A stretch of 64,000 nucleotides of DNA, taken from the NCBI GenBank assembly GCA_037974335.1, contig CM075760.1, forward strand, positions 51,168,119 through 51,232,118, written 5' to 3'. Below are positions 29,928 through 38,327 of the stretch, one piece after another. Source of the DNA: Prionace glauca. Lineage: Eukaryota > Chordata > Chondrichthyes > Carcharhiniformes > Carcharhinidae. The number at the start of each line of letters is the position of its first letter. Within the stretch, counting starts at the first letter, position 1. The translations under genes were made by a program, and so were the position numbers. The notes beneath the pieces were generated by a model that saw only the letters and a program-made list of their open reading frames with translations, was not told the DNA's origin and did not search any database.

Positions 29928-30344
29928 GGTGCAGGTGTCCTTGCCTCTACTTCATCCACACACACAAGATTACAGTCTCTACCCACTGTGAATGGTGTGA
30001 TATTTATTCAGACTGTGTAACTTGGTTAAAGCTCTTTAGTTAGTGCATTGGAATACACTCATTCAAGTGTGGCAGTGTGTTGATGCTTTTTCACTCACAC
30101 TGACAATTCAAATCGACAGTCTGGACAATCATTTCTCCTTCTGGATTCAAAGTCTGATGATATTGAGGTCCCAAGGAAATGACTCTGTCACATCTAGACG
30201 TGATGTTTGAGATTTCGGCCTGTGATTCCTCTTTCAATATCCTGTAAAATGAATTTCCAAAAGTCATCAGTGTCAGTACAGGATAGAAATTCAGAACAGA
30301 TAACTTTTATGGAACATTCTTTCCTCTCTCATTCCCCAAAAGCT

Positions 30345-30490
30345 GTCACTCGCCATTTCAGAGCTTTGACAAAGGGTCATCTGGACAAAAAACATCAGCT
30401 CTTTCCTCTCCTTATAGATGCTGCCAGACCTGCTTTTCCAGCATTTTCTCTCTTAGTTTCAGATTCCAGCATCTGCAGTAATTTGCTTCT
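30345..30490. repeat. Dispersed repeat with AAAGGGTC core
   Basis: TTTGACAAAGGGTCATCTGG, AAAACATCAGCTC, ATAGATGCTGCCAGACCTGC and AGATTCCAGCATCTGCAG. Same order as 20823-20925. Confidence 0.65.
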
Positions 30491-31165
30491 ATAAGGCTGC
30501 AGATACCTCCTCCCACGTAACATGCGTGTGCCCGTGACATCACCACTTGTTCCCCTTATTTCTTTAGCACCCATGGTGCTCTCCACAGTAAACACAGAGG
30601 AGAAGTATTCATTAAAAATCTCACCCATCTCCTGTGGCTCCACACACAGATGGCCATACTGATTTTTAAGAGAATCTATTCTCTCCCTAGCCACCCTTTT
30701 ACTCTTAGTATAGCTATAGAACCTCTTGGAATTTTCTTTAATCTTACCTGCCAGACCCATATCATACCCTCTTTTTGTCCTCCTGATTTCCCTCTTCAGT
30801 ATTTTCTTACACTTTTTATAGTCAGAGTGATTCACTTGTCCCCGATTGCCTAAACCCAATCTATGCTTCCTTCTTTTACCTGACCAGAGCCTCAATGTCC
30901 CTTGAGTGTCAGAGATCCTAAATTTACCATTCTTTCCCTTCACTCTAACAGAAATATACTGGCCCTGGACTCTTGATATCACACTTTTAAAACCTCCCAT
31001 TTGCCAGTCATTCCTGTCCTTTCAAACAAACTCACCTGATCGACATTTGCTAGATCCTGCCTAATGCCCACAAAAGTGGCCCTGCTCCAGTTTAGGGCCT
31101 TGAGCTGTGGATCTGTCCTATCTTTTTCCAGAACTACTTTGAAACTATTGGTGCTCCCAATCAGA
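30491..31165 (-). mobile_element. CR1-like LINE, endonuclease-RT linker region
   Basis: A minus frame (31000-30395) includes KKILKREIRRTKRGYDMGLA, GKIKENSKRFYSYTKSKR and VEPQEMGEIFNEYFSSVFT, the segment just before the RT core. The rest of the element is missing. A SINE adjoins its 5' side. Confidence 0.75.
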
Positions 31166-31184
31166 GGAGAGAGAGAGGGGGTTC

Positions 31185-31346
31185 CACTGTCTGGACTGTG
31201 GAAGGAAACCGGAACACCCGGAGGAAATCCACACAGACACGGGGAGAATGTAGAAACTCTGCATAGGCAGCGACCCAAGGCTGGAATTGAACCCGGGTCC
31301 CAGGCACTGTTAGGCAGCTATGCTAACCACTGTGCCACCGGGCCAC
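31185..31346 (-). repeat. tRNA-derived SINE, head and body
   Basis: GAAGGAAACCGGAACACCCG, CACGGGGAGAATGTAG, TGGAATTGAACCCGGG (B-box complement) and GCTAACCACTGTGCCACC. Confidence 0.8.
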
Positions 31347-31399
31347 ATGTCAGTGCCATCGCCCGACTCCAGCCCAGTCTCACCTCATCTGGAACTCTC

Positions 31400-31508
31400 A
31401 CCCATTCCATTGTGACGTCACACTCATTCACCCGTTCCATTGTGACGTCACACATTCACCCGTTCTGTTGTGCCGTTACACTCATTCACCCATTCCATTG
31501 TGACGTCA
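31400..31508. promoter_or_regulatory. Tandem ~30-bp repeats carrying CRE sites
   Basis: Four units of about 30 bases (TTCACCC-TTCCATTG then TGACGTCA). The palindromic CRE TGACGTCA is at 31413-31420, 31443-31450 and 31501-31508. The third unit (31471-31478) has TGCCGTTA. It lies on the ZNF-D side of the promoter. CREB/ATF proteins are known to bind this octamer; activity here is inferred. Confidence 0.7.
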
Positions 31509-31539
31509 AAGCTTTACTCTCTATTCACAATCCCTGCCG

Positions 31540-32140
31540 GCCTCCCACATTCAGCCTCAATGGCGGCAGTCAGCCCGGGTCCAACACTACAACCTGCGGC
31601 TCCATTTGGTACAAACGGGGAGAACCGGAAAGTTTTCCGGGGTTTGGGTTTGAACAACATGTTTACGAAGCCTCTCCACCCACCCGCAATGTTTATCGTT
31701 CCCCACATACCGTCCTCTACCTCGTATTGATCTCGCTTCCAAGTTAAAACCATCCGTCTTCCGTTATTACCCGCACTGCGCATGCTTCAGCTTCTTCCAC
31801 CTCGTTCACTCCGATTGGTTGGAGGACCAGCCGCTCCCGCTCGGTCCTCCAGCCACGCCCCATCTTCCTATTGGCCAGGAGCTGCCGTCAATCAGTCCCT
31901 GGGCATTGTGATGTGGAGCATGCGCAGTGTCACTGCTGTCCTTGGCTCTTGTTCGTTCCGGAGAAGCGGAGTCAGCGTTAGGCGGTGGCTGGGCGGGTCT
32001 GGAAACACTTTGTGGATCCGCAAACCCTTCAGAATCATTGTCAGCTCCCTGGTTTGCAGCTTCGGGGCTTCTCCCTCCCGGGAACAGGCCCAGGTTAACG
32101 GCCCCGTCCTGGCTCAGTCACTGGAGGATGGTGATGGGGG
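31540..32140. promoter_or_regulatory. Bidirectional GC-rich promoter between ZNF-D and ZNF-E
   Basis: Contains AATGGCGGCAG near 31559 (YY1-like), ACTGCGCATGC near 31774 and AGCATGCGCAGT near 31918 (NRF1-like), CCAAT complements GATTGGTTGG near 31813 and TATTGGCCAG near 31869, and the inverted repeat TGGAGGACC-14-GGTCCTCCA at 31820-31851. It lies midway between the divergent finger exons. Confidence 0.65.
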
Positions 32141-32334
32141 AGCGGGACAGTAAATAAGAGGTTACACTTTGGCCTCAAATCAGTGAGGACTCTGATCTCT
32201 GGGAAGGAAGGAAACCCTGGGAGGTGGGCGGGGAGGATTCACAAATACCCGCTGGAGGCCCCAACATCCCCAATAAGACCCATTGGTTTTATTGTCAGTC
32301 TGCAGACAGGCGCTGGAGAACTGAACCCATGATG

Positions 32335-32442
32335 TGGGTATGCCGGCGTTGGACTGGGGTAAACACAGTAAAAAGTCTGACAACACCAGTCCAACCGATT
32401 TATTTGATAGTAAACTCACAAGTGAGTTAAACCTGGTGTTGT
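32335..32442. repeat. Penelope-like terminal repeat, shortened palindrome
   Basis: GATGTGGGTATGCCGGCGTT, AAACACAGTAAAAAGTCTGA, CAACCGATTTATTTGATAG, then a reversed partial copy AACCTGGTGTTGTCAAAC. Lies in the ZNF-E intron. Confidence 0.6.
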
Positions 32443-33000
32443 CAAACTGAACCCAGACAGAGGAGAGAGAGAGAGAGGAAATTGGGAGTGGAGGAAAGAA
32501 ATGAAGATATAGGGTTTGGATTTCAGCCCCGGGGGGTGGAGACTGTGTGGGAAAGGAACTTAAAGATATGGGGGAACAAGAGAGGAAAATATGTTCCAGA
32601 GAAACAAGAATTGTCTGTTTACAATTTCTATCCTGGACTGACAGTGATGACGTTTCTAAACTGTTTTACAGGATATTGGAAATGGACGATTTACAGACTG
32701 CAACCAGTCATTCAGTTCATTGGGGTCTGAATATCTTCGGCCTTTGAATGTGGAAGGAGAAATGTTTCTCTGTTCTGTCTGTGGGAAAAGATTTTAAATA
32801 TCAGTGTGACTGGAAAAGCACTGAGACACACACATCCAATTGAGTGTTCCAGTGAACTGACAATGAAAAGAGCTTTGACCTGTTACACAGCCTGGAAAAA
32901 CATCACACCATTCACAACGAGGAGATACTGTACATGTTCTGTATGTGGACGAAGCTTCAACTGATCATCCAACCTGGAGAGACACAAGGACACCGACAAT

Positions 33001-33675
33001 GTGGGGAAACCATGGAAATGTGAGGAATATGGTAAGGGATTCAAGTATCCATCCCTGTTAGAAAACCATCGACGCATTCACACTGGGGAGAAACCATTCA
33101 CCTGTTTTGTGTGTGGGAAGGGATTTACTCAGTTGTCCTGTTTTCAGTCACACCAACAAACTCACACTGAGGAGAAGTCATTCAGCTGTACTTCCTGTGG
33201 AAAGAGGTTCAGGTCTTCATCCAACCTCACTGCACACCAGCGAGTTCACACCGGGGAGAGACCATTCAGCTGCTCCGAGTGTGGGAAGGGATTCACTCGA
33301 TCCTCCCATCTGCTGGAACACCAGCAAACCCACAGTGAAGAGAGGCCATTCAGCTGCACCAGTTGTGGAAAGAGGTTCAGGTCTTCACCCAATCTCATTG
33401 CCCACCAGAGAGTTCATTCGGGGAAGAAACCGTTCACCTGCTCTGTGTGTGGGAAGGAATACACTCACCCATCCAACCTGCTGATACACCAGCGAACTCA
33501 CACAGGGGAGAGGCCATTCACCTGCTCTGTGTGTGGGAAGGGATTCACAACGTCCTTTAACCTAGTGATACACCAACACACTCACACTGGCGAGAGGCCA
33601 TTCACCTGCTCTGTGTGTGGGAAAGGATTCACTCAGCCATCCAACCTGCTGACACATCAGCAAATTCATAAGTAA
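33001..33675 (+). pseudogene. C2H2 zinc-finger array without a start codon (ZNF-E)
   Basis: An open array of 8 fingers to HQQIHK. The place of the family's ATG is GTG (AATGTGGGGAAACC against the usual ACCATGGAGAAACC), and no in-frame ATG occurs anywhere in the 224 codons. Fifteen codons upstream an in-frame TGA closes the frame inside the decayed finger CSVCGRSFN. Finger 1 is also damaged (CEEYG, second Cys replaced by Tyr). Fingers 2-8 (CFVC, CTSC, CSEC, CTSC, CSVC, CSVC, CSVC) are intact, and the [11 protein letters not shown] block occurs twice. The exon starts at 32672 after GTTTTACAG. It is best seen as a recently silenced gene, unless a GUG start or a spliced upstream ATG is used. It precedes ZNF-F in tandem. 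Confidence 0.75.
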
Positions 33676-33924
33676 CTGCATTGTTGGATTCTGTTATTTT
33701 TGCTGCTGTTAATCACATTTTAATACTGATAACCTGATAATATTTGGCTTGCTCCTGCTGATATTAACAAACTCTATAACTGGCTGGCTCTTAAGTATCT
33801 TGGTTATGTCACAGATTTTCGGAGCTGTAAAGTCTCTTTTTGAAAGCACCATCTGTGATATTTTCCCTTGATTCAAGAACAGCATTTCCTGGAAGTTCAC
33901 CTCCAATCTTCACCATCCTGACTT

Positions 33925-34065
33925 GAAAATATATTTTTGAGCAGCCTTCACAGTCGCTGGCTCAAAATCCTAGAATTTCATCCCAAATAGCACTGTTGGT
34001 GCACCTACGCCCCAGGGACTGCAGCAGTTCAAGAAAGTAGCTCACCACCTCCACTCTTTCAAACC
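33925..34065 (+). mobile_element. LINE (second family) 3' end between ZNF-E and ZNF-F
   Basis: CACAGTCGCTGGCTCAAAAT, CACTGTTGGTGCACCTACG and GGACTGCAGCAGTTCAAGAA: the same family as 1164-1597. It replaces the place where a splice acceptor for ZNF-F would be expected. Confidence 0.6.
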
Positions 34066-34351
34066 TGAATATCATCAGCCTTTGAATGTGAAAAGAAAAA
34101 TATTTGTCTGTTCTGTCTGTGGGAAAAGATTTTAAACATCAGTGTGTCTGGAAAAGCATCGAGACATATCCACACACACACACCTGAGTGACAGTGTTCC
34201 AGTGAAGTGACTGTGAAAGAGCTTTAACCAGTTACAAAGCCTGAAGAAAAAACATACCATTCACAGTGGGGAGAAACTGTACACAGGTTCTGTGTGTGGA
34301 CAAGTCTTCAACTGATTGTCCAAACTGGAGAGACACAAGGACACTGGCACC

Positions 34352-35332
34352 ATGGAGAAACCATGGAAATGTGGGGATTGTGGGAAAGGATACAGTTACC
34401 CTTCTGAACTGGAAATGCATCGACGCGCTCACACTGGGGAGAGGCCGTTCACCTGCTCCACCTGTGGGAAGGGATTCACTCAGTCATCCAGCCTGCTGAC
34501 ACACCAGTACGTTCACACTGATCAGACACCTTTCAAATGTTCTGACTGTGAGAAAACATTTAAAAGCAAAAAGTATCTGCTGAGGCACCAACACATTCAC
34601 AGTGAGGAGAAGCCATTCACCTGCCCCTTCTGTGGGAAGGGATTCACTGCTACATCCAACCTGCAGAAACACCAGCGAGTTCACACTGACAAGAGACCCT
34701 TTAAATGTCCAGACTGTGGGAAGTGCTTTAAAACCTCTGGTGAAGTGACGTGTCATCAACGTGTTCACACTGACGAGAGACCATTCAGATGCTCTCACTG
34801 TGGGACTGGCTTCAGGCGATCATCTGAACTCACTGTACACCAGCGAATTCACACTGGAGAGAGACCATACACCTGCTCTGTGTGTGGGAAGAACTTCATT
34901 CAGTCATACCACCTGCTGAAACACCAGCAAATTCATTCCGATATAAAACCTTTTAAATGTTTTGACTGTGAGCAGAGCTTTAAAAGCAACAATGGTCTCA
35001 TGATGCACCAACGAGTTCACACTGGGGAGAGACCATTCACTTGCTCTGTGTGTGGGAAGGGATTCACTCAGTCATACAATCTGCTGAAACATCAGCAAAT
35101 TCACTATAATATAAAATATTATGAATGTTTTGATTATGAGCAGAACATTAAAAACAGCAATAATCTAATGATACCCCAGCAAGTTCACACGAGGGAGAGA
35201 CCGGTCACCTGTTCTGAATGTGGGAATGGATTCACTGACTTACAGCAAATGCTGAGACACCAGCAACTTCACGCGTGTCTGCAGGAGTTGGATTCAGCTG
35301 TTTTTGCTGCTGTTAATCCCACTGAGGACTGA
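34352..35332 (+). CDS. C2H2 zinc-finger protein, 11 fingers (ZNF-F)
   Basis: 326 residues from ATG at 34352 (ACCATGG context, [20 protein letters not shown]). The open frame begins at a TTG 12 codons earlier, just after a TGA, so the ATG is preferred. Fingers: CGDC, CSTC, CSDC, CPFC, CPDC, CSHC, CSVC, CFDC, CSVC, CFDY, CSEC. Finger 10 is dead (second Cys to Tyr, first His to Pro). The usual stop after the last finger is lost, and the frame runs about 20 codons (LQELDSAVFAAVNPTED) into sequence homologous to the 3' UTR of its relatives. No promoter and no clear acceptor lie between ZNF-E and this gene. It may be spliced from the promoter at 31.5-32.1 kb, skipping E. Likely a nuclear DNA-binding protein; target unknown. 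Confidence 0.82.
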   Translation: MEKPWKCGDCGKGYSYPSELEMHRRAHTGERPFTCSTCGKGFTQSSSLLTHQYVHTDQTPFKCSDCEKTFKSKKYLLRHQHIHSEEKPFTCPFCGKGFTATSNLQKHQRVHTDKRPFKCPDCGKCFKTSGEVTCHQRVHTDERPFRCSHCGTGFRRSSELTVHQRIHTGERPYTCSVCGKNFIQSYHLLKHQQIHSDIKPFKCFDCEQSFKSNNGLMMHQRVHTGERPFTCSVCGKGFTQSYNLLKHQQIHYNIKYYECFDYEQNIKNSNNLMIPQQVHTRERPVTCSECGNGFTDLQQMLRHQQLHACLQELDSAVFAAVNPTED

Positions 35333-36027
35333 ACGTGTGGGTTAATCTGAGGTGTGTAAGAAATCTGCCCCAGCCACTCTCTTCTATGGTTCAGTAGCCC
35401 TGGATGCAGAACAGAAGCTTCTTTACAACTGTGTTTAGAGTCAGGAAGAACAACGGTGAATGTTAGAAACTGTAAGATTTTATTTCTGGGAGTCAGAGAT
35501 TACCTAAAAAGGCGGTCAGTGTCATTGGTGATTTTAAATCACTGTATTCAGAAACAACAGTTTAGATATGGTACGTCAGTTAAATAAGCAGAAAAGGCAG
35601 ATGACCCATAACAAGTGAGAATGGTTTTCTGGATCGGGGGGAAGCTGAACTCTGCGTTTGGAGGTGACAGTCTCCTCAGAATGGTTTACTGGTCTCCGAT
35701 CAGACACTCGGATGGTTGAAGTTGATCTCTACAGCTGGAGGTGACGGTCTCCAGATCTCATTCCTCTAGATCCAGCTAATTTGGTGTCAGTCTGAATCCA
35801 GCACAAATCACTTTGAAAAACTCTTTCCTGTCCAGAGTGATTTTCCCCCTCGAGCCCGTTTAACTTTCACTCAGAGAGTTAGTTAACATCCGGGTCATCA
35901 GATCCAACCTTATCCAGTTTAGAAATGTCTTGTTTCAGGATTTGTGACAGAGACATGTCCTGGGTAGAGAGAACAGACCTATCCTGTGTTTGTCACCCGG
36001 TAAACTGTGTGGAAGCTTTCTTCATAA
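35333..36027. other. 3' flank of ZNF-F, unassigned
   Basis: No gene. Two related phrases (CAGAATGGTTT with GGAGGTGAC near 35650 and 35740) hint at an old duplication. Confidence 0.35.
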
Positions 36028-36165
36028 GATGTGGAGATGCTGGAGTTGGACTGGAGTGGACACAGTAAGAAGTCTCACACCTGATGAAGGAGCATCACTC
36101 CGAAAGCTTGTGATTCCAAATAAACCTGTTGGACTTTGACCTGGTGTTGTGAGACTTTGTACTAT
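36028..36165 (+). repeat. Penelope-like terminal repeat with hammerhead-like core
   Basis: AGATGTGGAGATGCTGGAG, CACAGTAAGAAGTCTCAC, then CTGATGA (36081-36087), a GGAG...CTCC stem and GAAA (36102-36105), then CCAAATAAACCTGTTGGAC and GGTGTTGTGAGACTT. Confidence 0.7.
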
Positions 36166-36741
36166 TCTTCATAAGAGAGCAAGACTTTTCTGTGAATATT
36201 CAATAAATTTCTAGAAATTTTATGAAGATTCGATGGGGATTTCAATCAAAACATGCAGTCAAATCAGAAATTGGTGTAAAACTGTTCCTGACTGTAAGTG
36301 ACGCTTCCAGTCTGAAAATGTCTTTGATCTGAAGTTTCCAAGTGTTTATGTGACATTCCTGAGTTTTCTGATGTAAGGCAGTGACAACAACTGGTATTTA
36401 CTGTTAACAGATTAAAATATATGCTGCACAGGAGCTGAAAGGTAAGGAGAGGGAAGATGGAGAAATTGTAATTCACCAAAGGTGTACACATGGTGTTTGT
36501 CAAGATTTCCTTTTTAACTAACAATAAATTCAATGTACTGTTTGGGAGCAGGTCCAGCATTAGGATTAGGGTGAGGTATTAGTTAGGGTGAGGTGTTAGT
36601 TAGGGTTAGGATTCAGGGTGGAGGTTGGGATCTTGGTTTTGGTGCTGAGAATGCAGACAGAAATTGGGATCCTGCTGTATTTATGTGTGGAGTTCCAAGG
36701 ATGGTGGAACCAGGAGTAAAAATGGGAAAAAGGTTTCAGTA
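36166..36741. other. Unassigned; short TTAGGG-like stretch
   Basis: 36556-36610 has degenerate GTTAGGG/ATTAGGG words but not a true telomere array. No gene. Confidence 0.4.
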
Positions 36742-37165
36742 CGGCCGCGGTGGCACAGTGGTTAAGAACATAAGAACATAAGAAATAGGAGCAGGAGTAG
36801 GCCATCTGGCCCTTCGAGCCTGCCCCGCCATTCAATAAGATCATGGCTGATCTGTCGTGGCTCAGTTCCACCTTCCCGGGTTAGTACTGCTGCCTCTCAG
36901 CGCCAAGGACCCGGGTTCATTTCCGGCCTTGGGTAACAGTGTGGAGTTTGCACTTTCTTCCTGTGTTTACGTGGATTTCCTTCGGGTGCTCCAGTTTCCT
37001 CCCACAGTCCAAAGATGCATGGGTTAGGTTGATTGGCCATGATAAATTGCCCCTTTTAATCAGGGAGGATTGGCATGTGAGGTTATGGGAAAAGGGCCTG
37101 GGTGGGATTGTTGTCAGTGCAGGATCAATGGGCTGAATGGCCTCCTTCTCCAGTGTAGGGATTCT
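36742..37165 (+). repeat. tRNA-derived SINE split by a LINE tail
   Basis: The head CGCGGTGGCACAGTGGTTA stops at 36764 and resumes at 36884 with GTACTGCTGCCTCTCAGC. B box GGGTTCATTTCC and end TAGGGATTCTATTA. It is interrupted by 36765-36878. Confidence 0.85.
36765..36878 (-). mobile_element. LINE 3' tail inserted in the SINE, GGTTA target duplication
   Basis: AGAACATAAGAACATAAG, GAGCAGGAGTAGGCCATC and CCATTCAATAAGATCATGG. GGTTA occurs at 36760-36764 and 36879-36883 on either side, where the intact SINE has it once. Confidence 0.75.
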
Positions 37166-37375
37166 ATTATACAGTTTTATCTTGTCTTTTTCAGTGCCAG
37201 ATTCTTGTTTCATCTGTTTACATGTCCTACAATTTCATTGTTCAGAGCTGTTTTTCTCAGTCCCAGATGTGGCATTCAAATTTTGGCTTCAACTATTAAA
37301 TAAATTGGTTCACTGTTTGTGTGTGTGTGTGTCTTTCTGAATATCAGATTATGTGTCAGTCTATTTGTGTGTGAA

Positions 37376-38318
37376 CAAAGCAAAGAAAATTACAGCACAG
37401 GAACAGGCCCTTCGGCCCTCCAAGCCTGCACCGACCATGCTGTCCAACTGAACTAAAGCCCCATACCCTTCTGGGGACCATATCCCTCTATTCCCACCTT
37501 ATTCATGTATTTGTCAAGACACCCCTTAAAAGTCGCTATCACATCTGCTTCCACGACCTCCCCCGGCAACAAGTTCCAGGCACTCACCATCCTCTGTCTA
37601 AAAAAACTTGCCTTGTACATCTCCTTTAAACCTTGCCCCTCATGTCTTAAACCAATGCCCCCAGGTAATTGACTCTTCCACACTGGGAAAAAGTTCCTGA
37701 CTATCCACTCTGTCCAAGCCCCTCATAAGCTTGTAGACTTCTGTCAGGTCGCCCCCTCAACCTCCATCGTTCCAAGTGAGAAGAAACCAAGTTTCTCCAA
37801 CCTCTCCTCATAGTTAATGCCCTCCATGTCAGGCAACATCCTGGTCAATCTTTTTTGTACCCTCTCCAAAGCCTCCACATCCTTCTGGTGGTGTGGTGAC
37901 CAGAATTGAACATTATATCCAAGTGCGGCCTAACTAAGGTTCTATAAATCTGCAACATGACTTGCCAATTTTTAAACTGGCCGGTGAAGGCATGCATGCC
38001 ATATGCCATCTTGACTACCTTCTCCACCTGTGTTGCCAATTTCAGTGACCTGTGTACCTATACACCCAGATCCCTCTGCCTATCAATACTCTTAAGGGTT
38101 CTGCCAGTTACTGTATGTTTCCTATCCGGATTAAATCTTCCAAAATGCATTACCTCACATTTGTCCGGATTAAATTTCATTTGCCATTTCTCTGCTCAAG
38201 TCTCCGATCGATCTGTTTCCTGCTGTATCCTCTGATAGTGCTCATTGCTATCCGCAAATTCATCGACCTTTATGTCGTTCGCAAACTTACGAATAAAACC
38301 AGTTACATTTTGCTCCAA
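37376..38318 (-). mobile_element. Older CR1-like LINE, 3' part, host of the young LINE
   Basis: 3' tail AATTACAGCACAGGAACAGG and CCCTTCGGCCCTCC. In reverse it covers the RT C-terminal region (YRTLVRPHL near 37930) and up to the FADD neighbourhood near 38280 (GTTCGCAAACTTACGAATAA). It resumes after the insertion at 41388 (ATATATTACAAACAGAATC). Confidence 0.75.
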
Positions 38319-38327
38319 ACCATTTAG

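Noticed and set aside
36556-36610. Telomere-like TTAGGG words
   Set aside because: Only a few irregular copies with GTGAGG and ATTAGG between them. Not a telomere array.
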